Below are positions 1 to 6,666 of a DNA stretch of 14,381 bases, piece by piece. The stretch spans positions 1-14,381 of the forward strand of contig JAFPCT010000045.1 in NCBI GenBank assembly GCA_017390125.1, in the 5' to 3' direction. The notes below the pieces were generated by a model. The model had not been told where the DNA came from. It made no database searches and saw only the letters and a list, made by a program, of their open reading frames with translations. Made by a program: the position numbers and the translations under genes. Numbering within the stretch: position 1 is the stretch's first letter; every line of letters starts with the position of its first letter. The DNA is from Treponema sp. Its GTDB lineage: Bacteria; Spirochaetota; Spirochaetia; Treponematales; Treponemataceae.

Positions 1-236
1 ATATAGACATTAAGTCTGACGTCTCAAAGATGGCGGAAACGATCCTTAAGTACAGTATTGAGTCCCGGGAAAAGGATTTTACGGACTACTACCGCTGCAT
101 GCCGTATTCGTCAAAGGAAGAGATGACCGCGGTTTTAGGCACTCTGAAGGACAACGATTTCCTTCAGGATTTGAGCCGTGACACCGTAAAATTTACTGAA
201 GATCTCAGACTGTTTTTCCGTGGTCTGGTAAAGTAG
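1..236 (+). CDS. C-terminal end of an unidentified protein (5' partial)
   Basis: The frame is already open at the left edge of the window and runs to a TAG at 234-236. The ATG at 30 is therefore probably internal, not the true start. About 78 residues are visible. They are soluble, rich in charged and aromatic residues (REKDFTDYYRCMPYSSKEEM), and end in FFRGLVK. There is no membrane segment or motif I recognise, so no function is given. The gene is convergent with the XRE-aldolase gene; the gap between them holds a cluster of hairpins. Confidence 0.55.
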   Translation, partial: IDIKSDVSKMAETILKYSIESREKDFTDYYRCMPYSSKEEMTAVLGTLKDNDFLQDLSRDTVKFTEDLRLFFRGLVK

Positions 237-298
237 TAAAAAAAACTGAATAAGCTTGCATTTACCGCCGGAGCAAAAAAATAGCCCTCATGCCGAAA

Positions 299-391
299 GC
301 GACAGGACGTCGCGTCAGCAGAGAGCCAATTCCCCGCGAGTTTTGCCTTAGCAAAACCCGCAGAGCTCTAATGGCAGGACGCCATTAGAGC
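299..391. repeat. Cluster of three hairpins between convergent genes
   Basis: Three inverted repeats lie side by side. Hairpin A is GCGAC-AGGAC-GTCGC (299-313). Hairpin B (336-361) has GTTTTGC/GCAAAAC arms around CTTA and extends through one mismatch to GCG/CGC. Hairpin C (365-391) has a perfect 11-bp stem, GCTCTAATGGC/GCCATTAGAGC, around AGGAC. A and C share the AGGAC loop although their stems differ. No T-run follows on either strand, so these are not classic intrinsic terminators. They may be a REP/BIME-like intergenic element or a processing or termination site for the converging genes. Confidence 0.7.
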
Positions 392-394
392 GAC

Positions 395-1609
395 TTATTC
401 CTGTGATGTTAATTCCTTGAAGTAATTAGTAATGTCAGATCTCTGATCTTTTGTGTAAGCGATTGCTGTTCTCGGGTGCTGGTTGAACTGTCCTGTAAGA
501 AGGTAAGGAAGGTCATAGCCCCATACAACTCCTTTTTCTTTCATCGGAATCATGTGCTTTTCAATGAAATCAAGAACTGGGTATACGTTGTACTTAGGAT
601 TCTTGAGGAATCCAAGGAGAAGTTCCATTGCACAGTTTCCCGCTCCGCGTCCCATAGAAAGGTATGTTGCGTCAAGGAAGTCTACACCGTCTCCTACACA
701 TTCGATTGTGTTTGCGAAAGCAAGCTTCTGGTTGTCGTGGGCATGAATTCCAAGCTTTTTGTTGTATTTTGCGGCAAAATTGCCGAACATGTCACATACG
801 CGAGCCATTTCTTCAGGGTAGATTGAACCGTAGCTGTCTACGATGTAGATTACGTCTACCGGTGATTTTCCGGCCATTTCAAGAGCTGTCTTGATGTCGT
901 TTTCCTGTCCTGTAGAAAGAGCCATGATGTTGCAGCTTGTCTCGTATCCTTTTTTGTGAGCATCTTCGATCATGTCGATTGCTGTAGGCATCTGGTGGAG
1001 GTAAGTGGCAACGCGTACAAGGTCAATCGGAGATTCAGAACGTTCATGAATGTCTTCCTTGTAGTTGCAGCGTCCTACGTCAGCCATTACAGCAACTTTT
1101 ACTTTTCTTTCGCCGTCGCCTACAACGCTTCTGATGTAGTCGTCGTCACAGAATTTTGAAGGACCGAACTTGTTTACGTCGAACATTGTTTTGTCAGCCT
1201 TGTAGCCGAATTCCATGTAGTCAACGCCGGCCTTAATGTTTGCTTCGTACAAAGCCTTTGCAAAATCTTCCGCAAAGTAAAAATCGTTTACAAGACCTCC
1301 GTCGCGGAGTGTTGCGTCTACAACCTTGATGTCGGCGCGGTAATTCATCATTTCTGTAATGTCTTTCATTTCATTCCTCTTTTTCTGAATTGAACTTTTA
1401 CGCTCAGGAGCCTTTGCAGAATCCTGTAAAAGAAAATCCGGTGTTGTTCCCAGTGCATCTGCAATATTTTTAAGTATTGTGCCGCGCGGGGTGCGGTTAT
1501 TGCTAAGATAGTGGGAAACAGCCGCCTCGGTAATGTGAGCTTTCTCGGCAAGGTCTTTCTGATTCATGCCTTTCTGCTCAAGCAGGAAACGAAGTATTTC
1601 TCCCATCAT
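395..1609 (-). CDS. XRE-family HTH domain fused to a DRE-TIM aldolase/lyase
   Basis: The 404-residue protein has two parts. Residues 5-60 form a complete XRE-type helix-turn-helix (NQKDLAEKAHITEAAVSHYL, ending GTTPDFLL). A lysine-rich linker (about 65-80) leads to a TIM-barrel lyase of the HMG-CoA lyase / 4-hydroxy-2-oxovalerate aldolase superfamily. Its metal and catalytic motifs are present: D98-A-TLRDGG, HAHDN at 289-293 and GRGAGN at 320-325. Such barrels cleave or form C-C bonds at 2-oxo acids; the substrate here is unknown. I chose the ATG at 1609 because GAGG lies about 9 bases upstream and a sigma70 promoter ends about 30 bases upstream; the frame stays open to 1744, but that part is AT-rich and lies in the promoter. 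A second ATG at 1369 has its own strong ribosome site. Members of the lyase family I know lack an HTH, so this may be an enzyme-regulator; that is inference. Confidence 0.85.
   Translation of the reverse strand: MMGEILRFLLEQKGMNQKDLAEKAHITEAAVSHYLSNNRTPRGTILKNIADALGTTPDFLLQDSAKAPERKSSIQKKRNEMKDITEMMNYRADIKVVDATLRDGGLVNDFYFAEDFAKALYEANIKAGVDYMEFGYKADKTMFDVNKFGPSKFCDDDYIRSVVGDGERKVKVAVMADVGRCNYKEDIHERSESPIDLVRVATYLHQMPTAIDMIEDAHKKGYETSCNIMALSTGQENDIKTALEMAGKSPVDVIYIVDSYGSIYPEEMARVCDMFGNFAAKYNKKLGIHAHDNQKLAFANTIECVGDGVDFLDATYLSMGRGAGNCAMELLLGFLKNPKYNVYPVLDFIEKHMIPMKEKGVVWGYDLPYLLTGQFNQHPRTAIAYTKDQRSDITNYFKELTSQE
1367..1380 (-). promoter_or_regulatory. Internal ribosome binding site and start codon within the XRE-aldolase gene
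   Basis: On the minus strand AGAGG stands six bases before an in-frame ATG at 1369. The site falls exactly in the linker between the HTH and the barrel. It is at least as good as the site of the full-length start. Translation from here would give a roughly 324-residue aldolase without the DNA-binding domain. Chance occurrence in a purine-rich Lys/Arg linker is possible. Confidence 0.45.
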
Positions 1610-1630
1610 TTTTGTAACCTCATTTAGATT

Positions 1631-1722
1631 TGTTAAGTAAAATATAACGTTAAAAAAATAAAGTGTAAAGTAAATTTTGTAAAAAATGTTAAGTGTTAAG
1701 TAATAATTTAAAAGTGTAAAGT
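1631..1722. repeat. Five ACTTWACA repeats over the XRE-aldolase promoter (candidate operators)
   Basis: On the minus strand the sequence ACTTTACAC occurs at 1722-1714 and 1671-1663, and ACTTAACA at 1701-1694, 1694-1687 and 1638-1631. The middle two are tandem and share a base. All five have the same orientation. One copy covers the predicted -35 box and one the predicted transcription start, which is where a repressor would bind. The gene they precede encodes a DNA-binding domain, so autoregulation is a natural reading. The region is very AT-rich, so some matches could be compositional. Confidence 0.5.
1641..1669 (-). promoter_or_regulatory. Sigma70-type promoter of the XRE-aldolase gene
   Basis: On the minus strand, TTTACA (1669-1664) and TATATT (1646-1641) are separated by exactly 17 bases. 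Transcription would begin near 1634 and leave a leader of about 25 bases containing GAGG before the ATG at 1609. This supports the choice of 1609 over the upstream ATG at 1744. Confidence 0.6.
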
Positions 1723-1780
1723 TGAATAAAAAAAGCGATTTCAACGCAAAATAAATATGGAACTATTTTTCTTTCCTTGA

Positions 1781-2023
1781 TACAGAAGAAAATGCAAGTT
1801 TTATACGCTGTTACCGGGAGCAGTAAGGATTGCTTCAAAGGATCTTGAATATGACGCGCCGGAAGAAAAGATTAGGATTGACGGAACGAACCAGCATACT
1901 TACAAGTCAATTCGCATCGGAAAGATAAATTCTGACATCTCAATTTCTGAAGTATGGAATTCAAAAACAGAAGTACGCCCGGACCCTTGTTTAAGCGCAT
2001 ACGCCTGGGCCCGGGGACTTTAA
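1781..2023 (+). pseudogene. C-terminal remnant of a urea/amide ABC transporter substrate-binding protein (UrtA-like)
   Basis: After a TGA at 1778-1780 the frame is open to a TAA at 2021-2023 but contains no ATG, GTG or TTG start. From about 1805 it reads like the end of UrtA-type periplasmic binding proteins: GAVRIASKDLEYDAPEEKIR, then DGTNQHTYKSIRIGKI, then SEVWNSKTEVRPDPCLSAYA and WARGL. In full-length relatives this is the last ~70 of some 400 residues; the rest is missing and the upstream sequence is unrelated AT-rich DNA. No other urt genes are in the window. The family call rests on recalled motif resemblance (NQHTYK-x-x-RIGKI, PDP-x-L-x-x-Y-x-WA-x-GL). With the promoter region at 1610-1760 it accounts for the gene-free stretch 1610-2036. 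Confidence 0.65.
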
Positions 2024-2036
2024 TGATTGTGGCGGA

Positions 2037-3407
2037 TTAGAAATGGCGGCAAGCCTGGAATATCATGTTTGCCCCGAAAAGAACAGCCAGAACCCAGGTA
2101 ATTATGTTGATTTCCTTTGCTTTTCCTGCTGCAATCTTACAGATACAGTAGCTCAGAACGCCCCATACAATTCCGTTTGAAATTGAATATGAGAACGGAA
2201 GCGCTATCATTGTAATGAATGCAGGAATTCCTTCTGAAGGATCCTTAAAGTTGATTTCCGTTAAATTCTTCATCATCATGTAGCCTACAAAAATAAGTGC
2301 AGGTGCAGTTGCTGCCGCCGGAATAAGGGCGAAAACCGGTGAGATGAAAAGTGCAAGAAGGAACATGACTGCAGCGACAATTGAAGAGAAACCTGTTCTT
2401 GCTCCTGCTGCAATTCCGGAAGTAGATTCAATAAAACTTGTAACTGTAGAAGTTCCAAGGCAGGCTCCGGCAACAGTACCGATTGAGTCTGCAAGGAGAG
2501 CTTCCTTTCCGTTTGTAATTGAGCCGTCCTCTTCGATAAGGTCTGCCTGTTCTGCAACACCGATTAAGGTTCCTAATGTGTCAAAGAAATCCATGAAAAG
2601 GAACGTAAAGAAAATTACAAAGAACTGACTGAAAATGATTGCTGAAAATTTGTGTGTGGCCGGATCAATGGCGATTCCTGCAAAGTCAAAGCAGAAAAGA
2701 TGAGGTGCGGCCGGCAATGAGAACGGTCTGAAGCCTTCCGGAATCTTTGTAACCCCGAAAGGAATACCGATTATTGTGGTTATAGCAATCGCAAGAAGAA
2801 CGGAACCCCTGATTTTAAGCATAAAGAGTATGATTGTAATGATAAGGCCGATTGTGGCAACGAGAGCTGTCTTGTGGGCCATGTCAAAGTTTACGAAGGC
2901 AAGGGTTGTTGCTGTCTCCGTTGTTATGATGCCGGCGTTTGCAAGTCCGATTAATGTTATGAAAAGGCCTATGCCTATTGCAACTGATTTTTTAAGTGTT
3001 TCCGGGAAGGCTTTTATCAATGCCTCTCTGAGTCCGCAAAGTGAAAGACAGATGAATAAAAGACCTTCAAGAAGAACAGCTGTAAGTGCCAGCTGCCAGG
3101 TGCATCCCATTTCAAGAACAACAGTGAAAGAAAAAAATGCGTTCAAGCCAAGTCCAGGAGCAAGTACAATCGGAAGGTTTGCAATAAATCCCATTACCAG
3201 TGTGGCAATTGCAGCGGATACGGCAGTTGCTGTAAAAACTCCGCCCCAGGTCGGAAGAGTGCCGGCCGGCAGCTCCAGTCCCGCACCGCTAAGGATGCTG
3301 GGGTTTACGGCAAGAATATAAGCCATTGCAAGGAAAGTGGTGATTCCTCCTATGATTTCTTTTCCAAAGGAAGAATTTCGTTCAGAAATTTTAAAAAACT
3401 TGTCCAT
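2037..3407 (-). CDS. NCS2 family purine permease, AzgA/PbuG type (adenine/guanine/hypoxanthine)
   Basis: The 456-residue protein is an integral inner-membrane purine base transporter, presumably proton-coupled uptake of hypoxanthine, guanine or adenine as in the AzgA (COG2252) branch. Family motifs occur in order: GGITTFLAMAYILAVNPSIL near the N-terminus, GLGLNAFFSFTVV (about 93-105), GIGLFITLIGLANAGII (about 145-161), FDTLGTLIGVAEQADLI and GTSTVTSFIESTSGIAAGAR, with many hydrophobic helices throughout. Length is normal and the gene looks intact. The ATG at 3407 is preceded by AGAGGT seven bases upstream. It is divergent from gatB, and a 17-spaced promoter lies in the gap. Which base it carries cannot be told from sequence alone. 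Confidence 0.93.
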   Translation of the reverse strand: MDKFFKISERNSSFGKEIIGGITTFLAMAYILAVNPSILSGAGLELPAGTLPTWGGVFTATAVSAAIATLVMGFIANLPIVLAPGLGLNAFFSFTVVLEMGCTWQLALTAVLLEGLLFICLSLCGLREALIKAFPETLKKSVAIGIGLFITLIGLANAGIITTETATTLAFVNFDMAHKTALVATIGLIITIILFMLKIRGSVLLAIAITTIIGIPFGVTKIPEGFRPFSLPAAPHLFCFDFAGIAIDPATHKFSAIIFSQFFVIFFTFLFMDFFDTLGTLIGVAEQADLIEEDGSITNGKEALLADSIGTVAGACLGTSTVTSFIESTSGIAAGARTGFSSIVAAVMFLLALFISPVFALIPAAATAPALIFVGYMMMKNLTEINFKDPSEGIPAFITMIALPFSYSISNGIVWGVLSYCICKIAAGKAKEINIITWVLAVLFGANMIFQACRHF

Positions 3408-3434
3408 GTGACATACCTCTGAGTGTTTTTTTAC

Positions 3435-3463
3435 ATTTTATCATTGTATACTTTATCTTTCAA
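3435..3463 (-). promoter_or_regulatory. Sigma70-type promoter of the purine permease gene
   Basis: On the minus strand TTGAAA (3463-3458) and TAAAAT (3440-3435) are 17 bases apart. The start site would be near 3428, about 20 bases before the ATG, leaving just enough leader for the AGAGGT site. This is too short for a purine riboswitch. Confidence 0.6.
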
Positions 3464-3532
3464 ACTCTATAGAAGAAAATTAAGCAATATGATAAACTTT
3501 CAGTTAATTTTTAATCAGTTCAAGGAAATCTT

Positions 3533-5068
3533 ATGGCTATCGACAAATGGGAAATTGTAATCGGATGTGAAATCCATACTCAGCTTCTGACAAAAACAAA
3601 GGCTTTCTGTGCCTGCGAAAACCGTTATGGCGGAATGCCTGACACACGTGTGTGTCCGGTTTGTCTGGGGCTTCCGGGAGCCATGCCTCGAATTTCTAAA
3701 GGATATGTAGAGCTTGGTGCAGTTGCAGGTCTTGCATTGAATTGCGACATTGCATCTTATACAAAATTTGACCGAAAGCACTATTTCTATCCTGACCTTG
3801 CAAAGGGATATCAGATTACTCAGTATGACCTTCCGTTGTGTACGGACGGATTTGTAGATCTGCCTCTCCGCCATTATCCGAAGGATCAGCAGCCAGGCGG
3901 CGAAAAATGCCGCACAAAGAACTTTATCGGCGAGGACTGCATTATTGACGGAAAATACCGCCGTGTACGCGTTGAGCGCATTCACCTTGAGGAGGACGTA
4001 GGTAAGTCACTTCACCTTCAGGGATCTCATTCATACATTGACTACAACCGATGCGGAACACCGCTTATAGAAATCGTAACAAAACCGGATATGACAAGCC
4101 CGGATGAGGCTGCTCTTTTCATGCAGACAGTTCAGGAAATCCTCCGCTACGTAAAGGTAACAAAAGGTAACCTTGAGGAAGGAAACATGCGTTGTGATGC
4201 CAACATCAACCTGAACGTATGGGAAGACGGAAAGCTTTATCATACTCCGATTTCCGAAATCAAGAACTTGAACAGTTTCAAGGCAATCCGCGAGGCCTGT
4301 ACATATGAAGCTCAGCGTCAGCTCAAGGAATTCCAGGAAAACCGTCAGGAATTTAACCCTGGATTCAAGAATACAATGAACTGGGACGAAGAGAAGGGTG
4401 AGACCCAGATAATGCGTACAAAGAACAGTTTCGTTGACTACCGCTTTACAACTGAGCCGGACATCAAGCCGTTTACTGTAAGCACAGAGCTTGTTGAAGC
4501 CGCTGCAGAAAGAGTAGGCGAGCTTCCGGAGCAGAAGAGAATTCGTTTTCAGGAAGAATTTGGACTTACACAGTTCGATTCAGAAGTTCTTACTGGAACC
4601 CGGGATCTTTCCCTTTGGTTCGAAGAGGCTGCTGCCGCTTCAAAATCACCTAAGAAAGTTGCAAACCTTATAATTGCAGAGCTTCTTGCCGTTTTGAATG
4701 AAAACAAACAGACTATCAACGATGTGAATATTACTCCGAAACACATTGCCGAGCTTGCTGATGCTCTTGAAGACAAGAGAATCACTTCAAAGCAGGGAAA
4801 GGATGTTTTTGCCGAAATGCTTTCTTCTGCGAAACTGCCTTCTGCAATCATAAAGGAAAAAGGCATGGAAGTTGTGAGCGATGCCGGTGCAATTGAAAAG
4901 ATTGTTGACGAGGTTATTGCCGCAAATCCAAAAGCTATCGAAGATTTTAAGAAAGGAAAGACAAATGTTGTCGGCTGGCTCATGGGACAGGTTATGAAAG
5001 CTTCTCAGGGCAAGGCAAATCCTGGTCAGGCAACAAAAATGATAAACGAAAAACTTTCAAAGCTGTAA
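3533..5068 (+). CDS. gatB: Aspartyl/glutamyl-tRNA(Asn/Gln) amidotransferase subunit B
   Basis: GatB is the tRNA-binding kinase subunit of the GatCAB complex, which turns Glu-tRNA(Gln) and/or Asp-tRNA(Asn) into the amidated forms using ammonia from GatA. Family motifs are clear: VIGCEIHTQL (9-18), a zinc site of the form CAC (26, 28) and CPVC (41, 44), YFYPDLAKGYQITQYDLP (84-101), RVRVERIHLEEDVGKS, NRCGTPLIEIVTKPD and GNMRCDANIN. The tail (GWLMGQVMKASQGKANPGQA) is the YqeY-like tRNA-binding end. At 511 residues it is longer than the roughly 475 of Bacillus, mostly from an insert at about 111-140 with two further cysteines. AAGGA precedes the ATG. gatC and gatA are not adjacent. The next gene starts two bases after the stop. 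Confidence 0.97.
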   Translation: MAIDKWEIVIGCEIHTQLLTKTKAFCACENRYGGMPDTRVCPVCLGLPGAMPRISKGYVELGAVAGLALNCDIASYTKFDRKHYFYPDLAKGYQITQYDLPLCTDGFVDLPLRHYPKDQQPGGEKCRTKNFIGEDCIIDGKYRRVRVERIHLEEDVGKSLHLQGSHSYIDYNRCGTPLIEIVTKPDMTSPDEAALFMQTVQEILRYVKVTKGNLEEGNMRCDANINLNVWEDGKLYHTPISEIKNLNSFKAIREACTYEAQRQLKEFQENRQEFNPGFKNTMNWDEEKGETQIMRTKNSFVDYRFTTEPDIKPFTVSTELVEAAAERVGELPEQKRIRFQEEFGLTQFDSEVLTGTRDLSLWFEEAAAASKSPKKVANLIIAELLAVLNENKQTINDVNITPKHIAELADALEDKRITSKQGKDVFAEMLSSAKLPSAIIKEKGMEVVSDAGAIEKIVDEVIAANPKAIEDFKKGKTNVVGWLMGQVMKASQGKANPGQATKMINEKLSKL

Positions 5069-5070
5069 GC

Positions 5071-5865
5071 ATGTCAGAAGAACTTGAATTTTTGTCACAG
5101 GAATTATTTTCTCGCTATGGAACTGTAAAGCGTGCAAGAGGTTGTTTTCTGTACACTGCAAAAGGTGAGCGCCTTACAGATTTGTTTCAGGAAAACGGAA
5201 GGGCTGTTCTCGGCTGGGGAGGTTCTTCTGCATTCACCATTTTCAAGAATACAATGAACCGGGGGCTTACCGGCAGTTTCTTTACCGATTATCCTCATCG
5301 GACGGTCCGGGCTGTTGAAAAGCTGTTCAACTCTTCCCGGGAGCTTTTTTATTTCAGTTCAAAAAAAGGAGCCTTGAAAGCCGGCATTCTTGTTTCACCG
5401 GAAGGAACTTCTGTATACCGTCCTTGGAGTCCTGCTGCGACAGAATGGAGTAAAATCGACTGCGTTCTGTTTGCTCCTGCTCTTCCTTGGGCAGAGAATA
5501 TCTTTATTCTTGCCGTTAAGAAGGAGCTGGTACAGAAGACTTCTGTAAAGTTATCTTCTGACACGCTTGTTCCTGCTCCGCTTCATGCGGCTATTGCCCG
5601 TTCCGTATATGATTTGATAAAAGCACTTCAGGAACGGGAAGAAAAGCACTGGTTCATTTACGATTCTGTTCTTGCAAAATACTGGGAGCGAAAAGGACCT
5701 TATCTCTTTTCAAAAGTTCCTGCAGAAAGATATGCGGATTTTGTGCTTCATTGCCTTGAATGCGGTCTTGTCATTAACCCTGATTGCAAAGAACCTTCAA
5801 TAGTTCCTTTCGGAGCAGACAAGGGTGTATTCTCAAAGTTAAAGAACAATCCGTTTGAAATGTAA
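5071..5865 (+). CDS. Aminotransferase-like hypothetical protein, apparently reduced
   Basis: The function of this 264-residue soluble protein is unknown. The first ~80 residues resemble the N-terminal part of class III PLP-dependent aminotransferases: a G-C-F-L-Y-T-A-K-G-E-R-L-T-D-L-F pattern where the family has G-x-Y-L-x-D-x-x-G-x-x-Y-L-D. The last ~70 resemble the C-terminal small domain (LFSKVPAERYADFVLHCLEC, then LVINPDCKEPSIVPF). The ~250-residue middle that carries the PLP lysine in full enzymes is reduced to about 100 residues, and I see no convincing PLP-lysine motif. It may be a non-catalytic derivative; the resemblance is by eye. The ATG lies two bases after gatB's stop with only a weak ribosome site, so it is probably translationally coupled to gatB. 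Confidence 0.75.
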   Translation: MSEELEFLSQELFSRYGTVKRARGCFLYTAKGERLTDLFQENGRAVLGWGGSSAFTIFKNTMNRGLTGSFFTDYPHRTVRAVEKLFNSSRELFYFSSKKGALKAGILVSPEGTSVYRPWSPAATEWSKIDCVLFAPALPWAENIFILAVKKELVQKTSVKLSSDTLVPAPLHAAIARSVYDLIKALQEREEKHWFIYDSVLAKYWERKGPYLFSKVPAERYADFVLHCLECGLVINPDCKEPSIVPFGADKGVFSKLKNNPFEM

Positions 5866-5886
5866 ACCAAGTTTTCGGAGGAGTAT

Positions 5887-6177
5887 ATGTCTCAAAGCGA
5901 AATGATTTTGTATGCAGTAAAGCTCATTCTTGGCGGTATAACCGCGCTTGCGGCTGTCATGCTGTATTCAAAAACGAAAGACGGAGCCTGGATCAGCCTT
6001 ATTGCCGGTTTTGTAAGCTTGTATGTAGGATTTGTGTATGAGCTCCTGCAGGATCTTGGCATTTCAATTCCTCACGAAATCTATATCATGGAAATTCCCC
6101 TTACAGCCCTTGTCCTTACCGTTCTTCCTGGACTGTTTTTTATACTTGCATTTGCAATAATGCTTACAAGAAAGTAA
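5887..6177 (+). CDS. Small membrane protein, three predicted helices, unknown function
   Basis: The 96-residue protein has hydrophobic segments at about 7-26, 33-52 and 71-93, separated by short polar loops (YSKTKDGA and LQDLGISIPHE), and ends in a positive tail (TRK). I recognise no family. GGAGGAG sits about five bases before the ATG, a strong ribosome site. It lies 21 bases after the aminotransferase-like gene and 30 before the ASCH gene, so it probably belongs to the same transcript as gatB. Confidence 0.8.
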   Translation: MSQSEMILYAVKLILGGITALAAVMLYSKTKDGAWISLIAGFVSLYVGFVYELLQDLGISIPHEIYIMEIPLTALVLTVLPGLFFILAFAIMLTRK

Positions 6178-6207
6178 TATACGGTTCAATAGTTTTTGGA
6201 GGTAGAT

Positions 6208-6666
6208 ATGGCTCTTTCTCAGGCTGATGAATATTGGGCTGAATTCATTAAAAATACAGGACGAAGTGAAGATGAGCGCTGTGCCGGCGATTTGGATTTT
6301 GAATCCGGCGGTATAAAAAATGACGCTCAAGTTGCAATGATTCTTGCAGGCAAAAAGACTGCCTTTTTTTCAACTTTTGCTTCGTATAATATTGACGGGG
6401 AACCGCTTCCTGTTACCGGTGAATTGTACCTGCTTTTTGACCGTGGAAGGACGCCTCGTGCTGTTCTTGAGCTTGAAAAAGTAATTGTCATTCCCTTTAA
6501 TGAAGTGCCATGGTCCCTGGCAAGCCTTGAGGGAGAAGATGCTTCTCTTGAAGAATGGCGTGAAAAAGAAAAGGAATATCTTGAGGATGAGGGTGCTGTA
6601 GTAGGCTTTGAATTTACTCCGGATATCAAACTTATCTGCCAGGTATTTTCCGTAGTTTACCGCTAG
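6208..6666 (+). CDS. ASCH-domain protein (YhfF-like)
   Basis: The 152-residue protein is a single ASCH domain, a PUA-like beta-barrel thought to bind RNA or nucleotides. Seen here: AGKKTAFFSTFASY (47-60, the family's G-x-K-T-A-T-x-S), GEPLPVTGELYLLFDRGRTP (64-83), an IPFNEVPW segment and EGEDASLEEWREKEKEYLED (108-127). One ASCH relative, E. coli YqfB, hydrolyses N4-acetylcytidine; whether this protein does so is not known. The ATG at 6208 follows TGGAGG by six bases; a TTG at 6196 in the same frame lies before that site and is rejected. It is the last gene of the gatB cluster, and its stop codon overlaps that of the convergent gene. Confidence 0.85.
   Translation: MALSQADEYWAEFIKNTGRSEDERCAGDLDFESGGIKNDAQVAMILAGKKTAFFSTFASYNIDGEPLPVTGELYLLFDRGRTPRAVLELEKVIVIPFNEVPWSLASLEGEDASLEEWREKEKEYLEDEGAVVGFEFTPDIKLICQVFSVVYR

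Noticed and set aside
299..391. Hairpin cluster considered as a CRISPR array or tRNA
   Set aside because: There are no regularly spaced identical repeats with unique spacers and no cloverleaf or T-loop sequence.
1610..1744. N-terminal extension of the XRE-aldolase reading frame up to an ATG at 1744
   Set aside because: It would add 45 Phe/Tyr/Asn/Leu-rich residues from AT-rich DNA containing the promoter and repeats. The start at 1609 has a ribosome site and a well-placed promoter.
2004..2015. GC-rich near-palindrome CCTGGGCCCGGG near the 3' end of the permease gene, considered as a terminator
   Set aside because: It is only six pairs with no loop or T-run, and it lies within the coding sequence of the UrtA remnant (the Ala-Trp-Ala-Arg-Gly codons).
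2776..3321. 181-codon open frame on the plus strand opposite the purine permease
   Set aside because: It is antisense to a well-supported permease, basic and low in recognisable features. The long frame follows from the permease's codon bias.
3408..3532. Possible purine riboswitch between the permease and gatB
   Set aside because: The permease promoter leaves a leader of only about 20 bases, and no conserved three-stem purine aptamer is visible.
4549..4983. 144-codon open frame on the minus strand inside gatB
   Set aside because: It is antisense to conserved gatB coding sequence, Ser/Phe-rich, with no family resemblance; a shadow frame.
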